Shown here: positions 24,870-38,217 of the stretch, one piece after another
Layout: each line of letters opens with the position of its first letter
Position numbering within the stretch: position 1 is the stretch's first letter
DNA from: Dromaius novaehollandiae
Lineage: Eukaryota; Chordata; Aves; Casuariiformes; Dromaiidae
DNA length: 64,000 nucleotides
Direction of reading: 5' to 3'
Assembly: GCF_036370855.1 (NCBI RefSeq)
Contig: NC_088099.1
Span: 18,567,501 to 18,631,500, forward strand
Program-made: the position numbers and the translations under genes
The notes under the pieces: generated by a model
What the model was told of the DNA's origin: nothing
Seen by the model: the letters and a program-made list of their open reading frames with translations, nothing else
Database searches by the model: none

Positions 24870-27610
24870 CTGCCTGAGAGCTGGGGAGCACAAGAACATT
24901 CAAAGGAAACGTTCGCTTTTTATGAGCTGTTGGATAGGACAGAGCAGTTAGATGTAAAATTAATCTGCTGCCCTTTGTCAGAGCTCTCTGATGATAAGGT
25001 TAAAGGCAATAATTACTGCAATGAGCTTTTTGGATCGAGGTTGGAGAAGAAGGGAAAGGAACTATTTTTCATGCTGACTTTTTGGAACCTAAAGTTAGGA
25101 TTTATATGGCAACATTTTTTGGTAGTCTGCAAATGACCTCTTCGTTCTACACCTGCCAGCTTTCTTCGCCCTTCTTTCCCTAGCCTACTAATAGTGATGG
25201 TAAATACACCCAGAGAAATATGGTTCCTATAAAGTACTGAAGTTTCTGTGTAGAGTGACAAAGAATTACTGAATCTGAAATAAAGTATGTGTGTCATTTT
25301 TCCAAGGGATTTTTAAAAGGTGACTCTAGATATATGTGAGAATATAAAATACTGCTCACAAAAAAATTAAAGTAGAAAACATACTCTCATGAAGGAAAAC
25401 TGCTCCATTTGTTATAGCTATCTGTTAAAAGCAAAGCAGTCACATCCTGTGAGTGGCAGACTGGAAACCTACATGTCTCCACTGATTTTTCTATATTGCA
25501 GTACCTAGCATGGAAGAGGGCTGGCCATTAGTGCAGAAGTGTTTTCTCGGAAGTCCTGCAGAGTCATCACTGAAGTCAAGCCTAACATTCATTCACATCC
25601 CATGGCAGTTGGGCTAAATCTGATTCACAAATAAGACGATGATAGCTAGGACAAGGGATCATTCTTAGTTGTAAAACAAGCAGTGTTGAGCACATGCTTG
25701 TGGCAAATATTCCTAACAGGTTTTTATTTTACAAAAGCACTTGCAAATGATAGCATCAAAGACTTGTTGTCAAGGGAGGGTAGATAAAACTTGGTAGTGA
25801 AATTTGTGGGCCCCTATAGGCTGGGGAAATCAGACTCCAGAAGCTGAGGACTGTCTCAATATGTGCATTAACAATAAGAAAGAAGTCCTTATTTTCAGTA
25901 ACAGGTTTTGAGCAAAGGCTTTGTACTCTCTATTCCTGTTTTCTTAGTAATTTATGAAGGATTTGTTTTACCCCACACCAAGTATACTTGGTGGCTTCCT
26001 TTGGAAAGGGCTTTCGGGCATCTTTTCAGCACGCTACAATTAACAAAAACAACGTGCTGTCTTTTCTGCCTTCCAGCAGAAAGGCAAAGGTAGTCCTGGG
26101 GCCTCCTTGCTTCAAGGGACTGCAGTGCCCTGCGGGCTGCCTGAGGTGGCTGTACAATGGGCAGGGCAGGCGCAGGAGCGCGTGGCTCAAAGAGCAAGCC
26201 CCTTTGCTGGCCAGGTACCGGTCTCCTTGCCCTGCCAATGGTCCATACTGCTGCTGTGAGCCTGCTAGCAGGATCCCACCACGCTACTACTCCTGCGGGC
26301 CTTGCAGCATCTGCCCACCTGCAGCCAAAGTCTCAGATGCAGCAGCTTGCTCTGTCTCTCGCTCCTTGGGCTGCTGCAACACTGGGAGGGTGAAGGAGGA
26401 TCAGCTTCCCAGCAGTGTATCTTATTGTGCGACAGGACATGGCTGGAGCCTGCTCTATGATCCAAAGCCACTGTTCAAAGGCAAAGCAGCCACCCAGAGG
26501 GAAGCTGCAAAGAGCTAAAGCCCCTTCAGCCTCTCTTCTTGCCTGACCTTGTTCCTCACATGCAGTTCCAGGTGTAGCACGTCTCAAAGTTGTCACAAGT
26601 TTATGGTTCTCTGTAGTATGGGAACAACTGTGAAACTCCTATATGTGGCTGTTTCGAAATTTATGGAGGCAGCTGAGATAGGGTGCAGGCCTCTTTGCCA
26701 CATTTGGCTCTCCTGGTAGGATCTCTCCATCTAGTTCTTAGCAGCGGCTGGTCTCTGATACCTGCTTTAGTGTCCTACTAGTCATGGCCAATGGTGTGCA
26801 CATTCTCCAGTTTCTACACAGGCAAATGAACTACTGTGACTAGATCCTTGCACAATTATACATTTATTTCACAGGTCTACTCAAATGCTAAAACTATAAA
26901 AGCAGCCTTAGTCTGATACTGGTAGCACCTTACACTGCTGCCAAACTACCCAGCCACCATGAAAATCATTTTATATTTGCTGAAGATGTATTTAAGCCAT
27001 GAAAACACCCTTACTTTTAAGTGACAGCACATCTCTCCACCTGAACAACTTATCTGGAGCTGTGGTAGATTCTCTATTACTTTATTTTTAAAGGCCAAAC
27101 CAAAGCAGATTTAAGCAGTTCAGTCTAAAACAGATTATCTTGAAAATACACCCTCATTCAGAGGTTACTCTCATAGTACCTAATTCCCCTCTTCAGCTCT
27201 CACTTATTTTTTCATTACCTCAAGTACTACATGTTCAGAACAATCTTATTTTAGGCCACCCAGCCCTACATTGTACCTAAAACTATTTCGGACCCAGGCC
27301 TTAACGTACTTCTCCTCCTAGGTCCCCAGAGGATTTGGGTTGCTCTCAGAGCATGTCTGCATCCCGGATCATGCTTTATTGAACAACCCTGGAAAGTCCT
27401 TTCCTTTAAAGTGTGCCCAGCAATATGATCATTGATGTTGCTACAGAGCACAGTAGCTGAGCACCAGGAGACCTGGATCTGGTGCCCTGGCTAGTGGGAG
27501 GTGATAGATGCCGTCTGCCAGGAGCATGCAGGGCTGCCTGGCAGCCCGGGAGGGTGTCAGCGGCTGTGAGGGCTGCTCCGCTCCTTCTGCTGAAATGGAG
27601 CAACTCTTGA
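24870..27610. other. Unassigned sequence
   Basis: No gene is recognised. 25988-26518 is open for 176 codons on the plus strand inside a GC-richer patch (26090-26500), with a cysteine-rich but unfamiliar translation and open opposing frames. 26600-27400 is AT-rich and featureless. Confidence 0.45.
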
Positions 27611-27619
27611 GAGAAGAGT

Positions 27620-27662
27620 GGGGTGAGGGTCTGGGAAGGAGGGATGGGGAAAGGGAGGAGGG
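27620..27662 (+). other. G-quadruplex motif with seven G-runs
   Basis: There are seven runs of three or four Gs at 27620-27623, 27627-27629, 27633-27635, 27641-27643, 27646-27649, 27653-27655 and 27660-27662. They are separated by loops of 2 to 5 bases, which satisfies the G3+N1-7 rule with runs to spare. It lies in a purine-rich segment on the plus strand. Confidence 0.85.
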
Positions 27663-29128
27663 ATACGATTTTTTGTTTTTTCCAAATTTAAAGGCTGCTA
27701 TAGAGTCCCAACAGATCAGTCTCCAGGTGTTTCCATTAGCATCTTTTTTCTCCAGTTACTGACTTAACAATCTCTAGGGGAAGAGCTCAGGCTGCCCTTA
27801 AAGCACAGTACAATGGAGAGCATTATTTCTTTGACCAACTCTTGTGTAAGAAAAGATCTGCTTAGCCTGGAGTCATCAATACTAATTGCATACCTAGCAC
27901 ATGCTGTCTACCCAATATCTTTGCTGTGTACACCTGTGAAAGGCAGGGGAAGCCAGCCTTCTTTCTGTACTGCTTTGTCGTGCCTCCCGTTTTCCTTTGC
28001 TCTGCTCTGCAAAGTGACTGAGCTTGAACAAATTGTATTTCTTCTCTCCATGCATTCCTTGCGTCTGTATGTCAATGCCGCGTTTTCCATATACGAGTTC
28101 TGAAATGCCTTCATAAGCCTTAAGCTGAGCAGATCAAATGAAGATAATTAAACTCTACTGGGTTTCAGTCAATCAAAAGTACTCCTCTTTCTTACCCATC
28201 TCTTCTCTTTTTTAAAACACTTATTACAAACTACTGCATACAAGTGTGTGTGGGTGCAAATTCAAGTACACGGTCTGAAACAAATCAGCACATCTGGTTC
28301 TGGGCTTGTCTGTCAAACCATCTGTTTGCACTTGTACTTCCTGGTTCTAGTCCTGCATGTGATTCAGTCATTTCTGAAAATGTAGCCCTTTTTTTATTAC
28401 TTTTTTTCTTAACCAAAAATGCTGCTAAAGTACAGCAGTCACTGACATCCAGTGGTGGCAGAAGATAATTACAAATGTTTATTTTCTGAGAGTAATTTGT
28501 TCCATTTGAAAAGCGAAGTTAAGCCTAACACTTGCTTTTGAGCTCTATAAAAAGAGGACAGGTCAACTGAAATGTAGTATTACCCTTTCCCGCATAACAA
28601 GAGTAGGTATGTGAGAATCGCTGTTGAAAAACATCTCTGTGTTCCCTGTACAAAGGGGACCTGAGTCTGACCTGCTCCTATACGATTTGGGAGTAGCCCT
28701 AGACAAGCAAAAGGAGTTCTGCCTTTAGCGAATGGACGTGAGACCAGACCTGATGTTTCCTGCTCCAGACAGTTTGGAGTGGGATAAAATTAAGGCTTGA
28801 GCAACAGTGACCCCACTATGCTGGTCCAATAAAAACACCATGCTGCAGGGTGAGTCCTTCAAACACCCACAATAAGGCTCGAATATCAATTAAATTCTCT
28901 GGTGGGTGATCCATGCCCGGAGAAAACATCGAAGTTCCAGTTTTGGCTTAATTCCACTCAGTGCAGACAATTAATGGTTTCTTTCTGGTTAAGTGGGGTT
29001 AGTCTGTGTACCTTTTTTATTCTGGTGCAAATACTGCTTGTGCTTAAATGAGTATTAGCCCATTTTTCTTTTGTATGAAACTGTACAGACTATGGTATAA
29101 ATGCTGAGAGAGAGCTATTTTATGTTTT

Positions 29129-29161
29129 GAATGCAATCACTCTGCTACAGTGACTGCATTC
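29129..29161 (-). repeat. 13-bp hairpin, fully paired on the minus strand
   Basis: GAATGCAATCACT (29129-29141), a 7-base loop, then AGTGACTGCATTC (29149-29161). On the plus strand one position is an A-C mismatch; on the minus strand the same pair is G-U, so a minus-strand transcript would form a continuous 13-bp stem. One further T-A pair and some G-U pairs could extend it. It is short for a microRNA precursor. Confidence 0.7.
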
Positions 29162-29868
29162 AGGGAATGTTTATGAATAATTGTAAGGAATAAGTGTCAG
29201 ATCCCTATAGAAAGCATGGAGATAAAGTCTCAGAACAGCACAGCCTGTCCTAATTACTACAGGAAATGTCATTTTATTAGTGAAAGCATAATTATGAAAC
29301 CAGAGCTATTTTCAGGACATCTTAGAGTTTTTTTCTTTTTCCTGGGGGGAATAAAAGCAAAAGAAAAAAGTCATCTAACTTCTATTTTTATTTCTGAAAT
29401 TCTTTCAGGAGTATTGGAGCAGGATGTGAATTTTGACAAGCACAAAATACTTCCAGTGCAGTAAGCTAATGGTTGCTGACACCACCATAACTTAAACCTC
29501 GTGCATTTGTAAACAGCTTGCGTAGAATGCCATGTAAGCAACACGAGCTCATTGCGAGGGCTCCAGTGCTTTCCGGACATGAGACTTCGTTTGTCTCTTC
29601 CCCTTCAGCCTCCAGTTTTTCTGTACTGTTCCTACTCCTTCTGATGCCCTTTGCAAAATGAATATTCCTCTGTCTTGTTTGCCAGTCACCACCTTCCCCT
29701 TAGCATTGACCTGTATTACAGCAGTATTTTGAAAAGCTCTGGCTATAAGCAAGACCCCCTTACAGGCCATTGGCCATGTTAGAGATGCTCTCTGCTGCAG
29801 AGGGCTCGGAGTTGAAGAATGTGCCACACAGAAAGGAGAGAAAGGATGAGTAGCTGAGGCCGAGGCCT

Positions 29869-29888
29869 GGGGGGGGGGGAGGGGGGGG
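29869..29888 (+). repeat. G-run pair (11 + 8 G)
   Basis: Eleven Gs, one A, then eight Gs. A low-complexity tract. Confidence 0.95.
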
Positions 29889-32539
29889 ATTGAAGACCCT
29901 TTCACCTCCGTATCCCACTTGACATGACATGTCACCCTTAGCAACAGAGAAAGCTGGAAGGGGAGAAGCAGTAGCACATCTTAAAGTACTAGAAAAGGAG
30001 CAAATTCAGTTTCCTTCTTGTCTTGAGTTTCACGGATTTTGTTCTGTCCCTTCTGCTAGTGTGGGTAGGGATATTCTTCTGCTTTGCACTGCATGGAGGG
30101 CAAAACAGAACAGTCATTGCTAAAGAAGTGGGAGAAAGGAGTAACAGTATCTCCCTTGCAACACATGAGACCACCCTCCGGTGGTAATGCTGGTTGAAAA
30201 TGCTCACATGTGAGCAAGTACTCTCATATTCTGCTCTGCCTTGCAGAAAGCAAGAAAGGTTTAATGCTCATGCAGAGCAGTAGGAGAAAATGACAGTGAA
30301 CCAGGACATGCTCAGGACAATGAACTAGCTGAGCTTGCTCTGCGGCTGATGATACAAGCCTCTACGCAGCGTGACTAATGAAGAATTGCTCTGCCCGTAA
30401 CCAGGGAGAAAGCCAGAATCCCTTTTCCAATACTGAAATAAAGCAGCCCCCTTTTAGACCCGTCAGGAAAGTAATTGTTCATTCCTCAGGTCGAGCAGCA
30501 CATATGCAATCTCTTTGTTAAGTAGCTTTCTAAATTTTTACTCCTTGGCTCTTAAAGTTGCAGCTTGTGGGATTGCCAGCCCTGAATGGCGGCCAGGAAA
30601 CCCCACTCCCAATGAAGTAAAGGCTAACACAGTGCACTGCTTTTACAACAGAGACGGAGCTATAAATGGGCCACTGGTTACAACCATTGAGGAACGGGCG
30701 GAGAAAGACCATACATCCCAAACATGGCTTCTGAAATTCAGTACGGTTCCTCTGGTTATAGAGCACACAGAAACCTTAATTATAAGACCAGTGTTTGGAA
30801 GAGGAAAGGGAGCCTTGGTAGGTACCACTGGCAAAGGTAGAAAAGAGATGGAAGAGCTGGAGAACATTTTTTCCTACAAAATAACTATCAGCCACGACAT
30901 CAGCATGCTTTAAGTAAACAAGCTCGAGCGGAAGCCCAACAGTGCAAGAGAACAGGGTAAGTAGTTCAGATAGCCCAAAATTAAGTTTGTTACAAACTGA
31001 AACCAAAGCCAGATCTCTTTGAGGTGTTGAAATTACTTTGCTACTGCCTTGAACACCAGCCTTCAGAATGAAGGGGTCTGAGCATGCCATTGGAGAGACA
31101 GGGTAAGAGATGTCTTATAAATACTTGTCTGTGTTTTACATGATCAAATCTGTATGGCTAATCTAAGTCAGCTGCATCCTTTCCACTTTTAGCATCTGGA
31201 AGTGGTGTGTATGTAACCAAAATCTGTTTCTCACCTACCCACAGCTTGCAAAGTCACCTGTATCTGTGTAGCATTGCTATAAAACACTATCATGTCAGGA
31301 GAGTAGCATTTTTACATCTGGTTTGTATAGGCATAAACGCTTCATAGACTTGGGCAGAGAAGAGGTGAGAGATGAGAGGTCCTTCCCCATGCTGTCATGT
31401 GTGTGTTAAGAGTCCTGGATTGGAGGTGTACTTCAGCAGAGCTCTCTGTATTGAGTGGCAGCTGGTAATGATGGCAAACAGCATCGTTCAAGTCATTTCC
31501 GTTATAAAATGAATGTGTTTCCATGTTCCTGGGCAGCAAATGAGAGGAGGCATTGGCTTATAAGGAGCTGTTTTGTGATTTTTATCATGAGCGGCTGAAG
31601 GGCTTGGAGTGAAGAAACGGTTTGCATGGGCCTTGCTAAAACATGGGCCTGGAAGCTCATCCAGCCAACAACCTTTCTATCTGTACCTTTGTTTCTTACT
31701 CCCTCCAAGGTTGGGTGTTATGTGCCTGCTTGAACACTGGAGAAGGCCTTGACTGAGCTGAGGGCATCTGCCTGAGAGAGAGTGATAATATCAGAGTTAA
31801 GAAACAGGCAACTCTTGTTGCTGGTGCTGAGCTCCCCCTCAAGAGCAATTTCATTGTTGTGCTGTTGATCATCACTGGCTGGTGGCCAAGGCACCAGCCC
31901 ACCAAGCAGCACAGGCAGAACTTGCGGAGGGGCTAGAAGGTAACTCTTCTCTGTGGTTTTTCTTCCTAACAAAATATGACCAGCTTCTATCCTTTCTGAT
32001 CACAACAGCACCTGGTCAGGTTCCCAGCCTGTATTACTTCTGTGAGATTTAAAAATCTCTTCCTCCAAATGAAACCAAGGTCATTTCACCTTTTTTTGTG
32101 TAAAATCAGAAAGAGTGTGTGTGCAAGACCCCTGGTCAAGAACACCAGTTTTGAGGATTTTTACCTAGTCCAGGGAAGACATTTCCCTGCTCTTGCTCAA
32201 ATGAAGGATTTTTGAGTCTTTGCCTCCTAACTCTACAGAGCAAGACAAAAGCTACTTGCTGGCTAGTGACTGTTCTGAACTGCTCTATGGATGGAAGCAC
32301 TCAGTTTGGAGCTCAGTGGTTAGCTGTTAATTTTTCCTCTGGTTAATCCTTACACAAAGCAGAACAGCTCTTATGACGGACAATGAAAATGAGAGCAAGC
32401 GAACCCCAGTTCTCCTAGCAGCTGGATCTGTGTTTGGGATTTACCACACAGATGAGCAACTTGAACTTCCCTCCTCCACATGTTAAATGAGTACCATGCC
32501 CAGCTGGGCTCGTCTGAAATATAACTGCCTCTCTCTGAG

Positions 32540-32880
32540 AATAAATTCAATCATGGACCTAAAGAAATAGCACATGCAGTCAGTATTTTCCTCTTATTTT
32601 GGTCCCAATATTTCTGGATTGATGAGTTGGCATTATTGCCTGACAAGTCATTTCGCTGAACATTCCATTCGGCTTTAATCGTCAGGACCACGCGAATGGA
32701 ATGATAATTAAAAAAATAATTTTGGCTCAGACCTGAAGTTCCAATACTTCTAGAATTTTCAGCAAACCATTCTTCCTGCTCGAATGGATCCTCTTTTCTC
32801 CTAGCATGCTTAAAAAAAGCCCATAGATTTGCATGCAGACATATGTGCCATTCACAGCATAGAGGATGGTGTGTCACCTA
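32540..32880. promoter_or_regulatory. Candidate conserved noncoding element
   Basis: The block has no repeat signature. It carries TAAT-type homeodomain cores ("ggctttaatcgtc", "ataattaaaaaaataatttt"), a "tgacaagtca" MEIS-like pair (32641-32650 region) and a local CpG cluster (five CpGs in 32650-32700) in otherwise AT-rich DNA. At its core is the perfect inverted repeat 32661-32703. This mix is typical of developmental enhancers, but conservation has not been tested. Confidence 0.35.
32661..32703. repeat. Perfect 11-bp inverted repeat of TEAD-like sites
   Basis: CATTCCATTCG (32661-32671) and CGAATGGAATG (32693-32703) are exact reverse complements across a 21-base spacer that includes a TAAT core. 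Each arm holds CATTCC/GGAATG, the M-CAT core bound by TEAD factors; with the preceding A the left arm gives ACATTCCA. Confidence 0.85.
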
Positions 32881-33460
32881 CGTCAGCCTCAAGAGTAGAA
32901 GCTAGGGGACTTGTATGGGAATGGAAGATATAATTTTATATCCTTATGCCTAACTCAGAAATGTGTTTCCAACCAAAGCAGGTCTGTGAACAGAGCACCC
33001 TTCCCACATGCCGTAGAATCAGCTGAGGTGGAGCACTTTCAGTATGTCCTCTTGTATTTGGCATATATAATTATATATTCATTGGAGGAAGAACAAGAAG
33101 TTGGGTTTGCCATTCCTAGGCTCTCAGGTTGCGTGTTTGGTGGGACAAACCAGTACACCAGCTGGCACACCTCTGACTTCCTCAGTTTTCTCTGGGTGAA
33201 ATTTGCCTTGGAAAAAAATCATTATACTACTTCCAAAATTTTTACTTCACATTGCTAACCCTTTTGGGTTGATAAACAGTGTGTTGCTGCTTCTCTTTTT
33301 TTCTCTTTCTTTTTTTTTTTGGCAAATAAACAAGGTGGGGGTGGAACTACTCTACCTGGTATTTATGAGACTATGCAAAAGGCTGGGGTCAGATTTGGAG
33401 GACGAGCAGTGAAAAGTTTTTTAGTCACAAAGACCATCTGCACTGACTTACATTAATGGG
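32880..33460. other. Unassigned sequence with an AT palindrome
   Basis: No gene is recognised. A 115-codon open frame at 32911-33258 has no known domain. A 16-bp perfect AT-only palindrome lies at 33063-33078 but has little information content. Confidence 0.4.

Positions 33461-33462
<2 letters not shown>

Positions 33463-33516
<54 letters not shown>
33463..33516 (+). repeat. (GT)27 microsatellite
   Basis: 54 bases of uninterrupted GT repeat. Runs of this length are usually polymorphic and can adopt Z-DNA. Confidence 0.98.
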
Positions 33517-33518
<2 letters not shown>

Positions 33519-33519
33519 A

Positions 33520-36500
33520 TGTGACTGAAGTCAGGCCTTCTGTTTTGTTATTTTCTTTCTGACTCCACTCAGCACCTTATGTTGAGCTGCACTTGGAAGA
33601 AGGGAGGGAAAGCAAAAGGATCTTCAGTCTTGTTTTTGTTTGCTTGGGGTTTTTTTTCCCCCTTAAAATAAAGCTAAGATTGCCTTTTCTATGTCAAGGA
33701 TTCCAAAATCACTGCTTGGGAGGTAGCTCTGGGGGTCTGTAGGCTTGAGCTCTGTGGGGTGACTGGGGCAGCCTTCAAGAGGTCTTGGTGGCTTTGTGTG
33801 CTTAACTTCTTCAGCATACTAACCTGCATCCACTGGCTAGTCTTTATGCAGCATTTAATTTTGTAGTTTTAGAGCTGTTGAAAAAGCAAAGAGAAGATTT
33901 ATAACAACATTTGCTAACACCAGGCCAACTGGTTTGGCACAGGAAAGAACTATGTTTTTCAGAACAGCTTTTCAACATTCCACTGTTAGCTAAAATGTAT
34001 GAAAATTACAGTTTTGCAATGACCAGATGTTTTTGCCGAGAAAGAAATAGATGACCTGAAAGGGGAAGATGAGGCCTGAACTCAGGCTTCTATGCTACAA
34101 CTGTCAACTTTTCAGCTAATGGATGACCTACTACCATCTAAAACTACTAAATTTGTGTGATTAATGCTGCTAAATTGCAGCCACAGTATATTTATAATTT
34201 TCTCCGTCAGCTTGATACCATTTGTGCAGCATCACTATAAAAGGTGAAGGAGAGAAAAGGCAATTAATCTGGTGTCCTTGTACAGAACAATATGGCATTG
34301 CTCTCCTCAAAGCAGAAGCTTTCAAGTGAAATAAACTAATGGTTTCATCTGTTTCATTTCCAGCTCTATTTTTTTTTTTTGTATCAAGAACAACAGATAC
34401 TTTCAATGTTGTCTGTTTTTCTAGACAGAAACAGAGACTAGAAACTTTCTTGCTTTCAGCTTCGATTTGTTCACCATGACATGACCATCCACTACTTCAT
34501 TTATTTGATTTATCAAGAGCACAGAGATCTTATTTTGGCCACCCATAATAGTCTAATTGGACTGGTCTGTGTTAAAAATCTGTGCTGGCTTGATGGGATG
34601 CTTTAAATGCTTTTCTTATTGCTATGTTGAGTAGTCACCAGTCAAATGAGATTAAGAACAGAAAGGAGGACTCTGGAGAGAGATGTGATGGTATTGGATT
34701 GCAATCCTCCTCCTCTACTTTATAGCCATTGTTTAAGGTGCTCAAAAGAAATCCCATGATAGAGAAGCTATTTCCCCTTTTCTCCTTCGAAGTAGAGATC
34801 TGTTAAGGGGGGGAGTTAAAAGAAGCTTAAGATAGTGGAGAAATTATTGAATCTATAATTACCACTGTGCAATGTTGTACTCCAGTAAAAAGGAGCTGGT
34901 TCTCTTCCAAGGCCCAGCTGGCTGTCTCCATGCCTGATTACCAGGGTTTCCCTGCGTCACCACTATTGTGCTCTATGTGACAGCCGAGAGCACGCGTGTG
35001 CCCCATTACCATCCCACCGAGAGGGCCTAAGCCTGCAAGGTCCAGCCCACCTCACTCCGGACAACAGCAGGAGAAGCCCAGGCTGGCAGCACCTTGCAGG
35101 ATCAGGCCCAGAAAGCTGCTGCTTCTGCTTCTGCAAAAGTATCATCAGCTGTCTCTGCTCCTCTTCCAAAAGAGCTGACAAAAGAGTTATTTAAAAATCT
35201 GTTTAAAATTATGTATTCTCTGCTTTAGGGTTTGCTAAGCTCATTATAGTAGTGGAATGAAACTCCACGGCACGTTTAACATTTTTATTGTTATTATTTT
35301 CTGAGCTTTTCCAACCTAATAGAGAATGACTGATCCCACTGGTGATCAGAGGGGGAAAAGGTGTAGGAATCCTAGCAGCCTGAGCACCATAGCAATACCG
35401 TGACTACCAGTTTGGCTACTTCATTGTGCAGGCTGATCCAAGGAGGGATTAAGAGGATTTCGTTTTCCATTTTTTAAGTTGAATGGGCTGAGACGAAAGC
35501 CTTTTACTGCATTTTTTTTCACTGCATTTTACTGCATACTGAACAAGTCAGGGTATTTAGAAAAGTAGTAAAAATGGACTGCACCAGAGCTGGACTTTGA
35601 GCAATATAAAATCATTTACCACAGGAGATTCACTGTATGAAACCACCCAACTTCGCCCGGTTTGATCCTTTAGCGGCCACTGATGACCTCTTGTCTTTCT
35701 CAGTTTCTTACAGCCTTCTGCAGCAAGCCACCCAGCTGCTATCTGGCAAGTAACAGGAAAATGCAGTTTTGAAACTTCTGATTGCCAGGATGTATTAAAG
35801 TATGAAGGCTGTGTGACTGGCTCAGAACAAATATGAATCAAACTCAAGCCACAGCTTAAATCCAAGTTGACCTTCACCTTCTGACACGTTTGAAAAAGAT
35901 TGATTGTTTTTCATTTACTTCCCCCCTACCCCTCCTGACAGATTCCTAGTTAAGGGCAGAAGCAAAGGGAACAAATAACTGTTATCACCAGTTTGGATGT
36001 CCAGACTAAGAAACTTATGTTCAGAGAAATGTCCAAATGTTATGCTATACTGACCCAAAGCCAGGAATTTTCAACACTATGCTCATTGCTAATCTATATA
36101 CATCAAATCATGCACATTTTTTCCTTTTAACACCTTCCACTTCTGCCTGAAGACCAGTCAGCTCTTGACAAAAGCTTCTGTCGAAGAGGCAGTATTTGCC
36201 TTTTCCACTAACAAAGGGAGTGAAGGCAAGGACAGAGTAAGCCTCATGTTTCATGAGTGATGTCTCATGTTGGATTACTGACTCGTAGTACCTGCCACCA
36301 GAGCCATCTGGAGACTTTGCTGACATTTTTGCAACACCAAGGCCTCAGTGCTGCAAAGTTATTAGCTTTTGTGACTCTTCCAAGGCTATTTCTACCTCAT
36401 TTAGATAATTTCACCCATATACCTGCTGTTTGATATGCAATTGTTCGGAGCAATTAAAGTAATGCAACTACAAAGCTCTTAATCTGGCATAGTTTTACAG

Positions 36501-38210
36501 ACACTCAATACCAAAGCTGTGTAAATCACTGGTAATTCTGAACACCTTTTTGGTTAACCAGGCAGATTGAAAAAGGAAAACAAACCCCTTGATTTGGATC
36601 AAGTGGAACAGTATGTCCATGTTGTGATCAAACATTCATTTCAATTCCTGGCAATTTTAATAGTAGCAAGGGCACATGTGTGAAAGCAGAGTTCATAAAC
36701 TTACTTCCAGAAGTAATGAGAAGGCAATTTTGTCTTCTCTCCCTCCTTTTCCCCATATCTATAGCCCAGTGGTAGGTCGGCTTGTTTATGTTACAGAAGA
36801 CCCAACTTCACATCTTGCCTCTCTGATTTGGAAGGCTCCAGATGGTCACCACAACATTTAGCTTCCCTCACAAGGGATACTAGACATCTACACCACGCAA
36901 TTATTTTATATAGCTGCCTTATAGGTCATCTTGCATCTTGCATCTGTTTCTTCTGCCTCTGGCCCAGCATGGGAATCCCTCCAGTCCTAGCACATGGGGA
37001 CTCTGAATAGGCCAACACATTGAAGCAGTGTTTCTGTTCTAGGCATTAGCAGAAACAACCCGGGCCAGTAAATCTTCTTAAAATAGTCCAGAAAAATCCG
37101 TACAAAGTCTAGTCTCGAAATAGTTCACTGCTAGGTTGACACCCAGATGTACTGAAGTACATTTTTGTACTTAATCATATGCATCAGAAATCTACCAGGT
37201 TAAAAAATGGAAAGTTCTTTTTATTATGCAGATGGGAAGGGTGTCAGACAGACAATACATACTGCCAGCAATCACATATAATAATTTAGAAGCACATTAC
37301 ACCTCTAAATGAAGCATATCTATTAGTATTCACACACATAACTGTCCAGGTTTATAATTAAAGCTCATAAATCTTTACGTAGTCTAAGTAATAAAATGCA
37401 TACAGGCCACAAAACTAAAGACAGCATGACTATACCAGTGCTAATTGTCAGGTATAGTTTATTACTTTGTAAAATTTTGGAAATGAAGACTGTGAAAACT
37501 GGCTATCCACAAGCACTAGAAATTTCTTCTACTGGCTGAGATCAAGCACAGAGCTGAATTCCATATGCGTGTTTGTGTGTATGCGTGTGCGTCAATCCAA
37601 AGATCATCCAAGAAATTTTTAAATGATGGCACTTTTTAAGGTTAATTTAGATTTTTCCTAGCTGATATAATGAATGAGAAACAAAGCAGTTTAAGCCATT
37701 ATCAGAACAATCCATTCAGGTTTCATGTTTTAAATACTATCGATGGTTTTCAAAAACACTTAGCAAATTATGACTGAATACACTTAAATTCAGCCTATTG
37801 TTCTGTACACCTGGAAGCTGACATTCAGTAATACCTATATGACAGAAATGAAATAAAAAGGAAGACTTCAGGAGGGTAGTCAGATTACTCAGTGTGCATG
37901 AGATATATATAATTAAAATACTACATACAAATCCATCTAAATAAAACGTGTCATAATCTAAGTATTTCATATATTCTTTGGAATGACCAATACAAACTTC
38001 AGCTGTAAGCCTGACCTCAGCCAACAGAAGAGATTTTTTGATATTCACGGGTAGCCAGTTTTCACAGTTCCCGTTTCCAAATTTCTGCGAAGTAATAAAT
38101 TACATCTGACAATTAGGATTCATTTGCTGTATTTCAAAATTATTTTGTTTCAAAATCCAATTAAGGTTGTGAAGTGATAACAACTGTACCCTGTCATTAT
38201 TTTAGATTAT
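33520..38210. other. Unassigned, mostly AT-rich sequence
   Basis: Nothing recognisable as a gene. 36400-36660 and 37140-38200 are AT-rich with TAAT/ATTA cores and no repeat signature, and could contain conserved noncoding elements. 34960-35180 is a small GC-richer patch with open frames on both strands. Confidence 0.4.
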
Positions 38211-38217
38211 AAAATTT

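Larger units (their letters stand above)
27670..32530. other. Unassigned sequence
   Basis: Mixed DNA without a recognised gene. Open frames of 132 to 142 codons (30515-30913 plus, 29549-29977 minus) have no recognisable domain. The hairpin at 29129-29161 and the G-runs near 29870 are listed separately. Confidence 0.45.

Noticed and set aside
25988..26518. 176-codon cysteine-containing open frame
   Set aside because: No regular cysteine spacing and no signal peptide with an ATG in good context. Opposing frames are open, so it is probably composition-driven.
30515..30913. 132-codon open frame
   Set aside because: No domain, no convincing splice sites, and minus-strand frames are open over the same bases.
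33063..33078. 16-bp perfect palindrome of A and T only
   Set aside because: Low information content; expected by chance in AT-rich DNA.
36720..36790. "ttttccccatatctatag" resembling the MIR core
   Set aside because: The match does not extend beyond about 20 bases.
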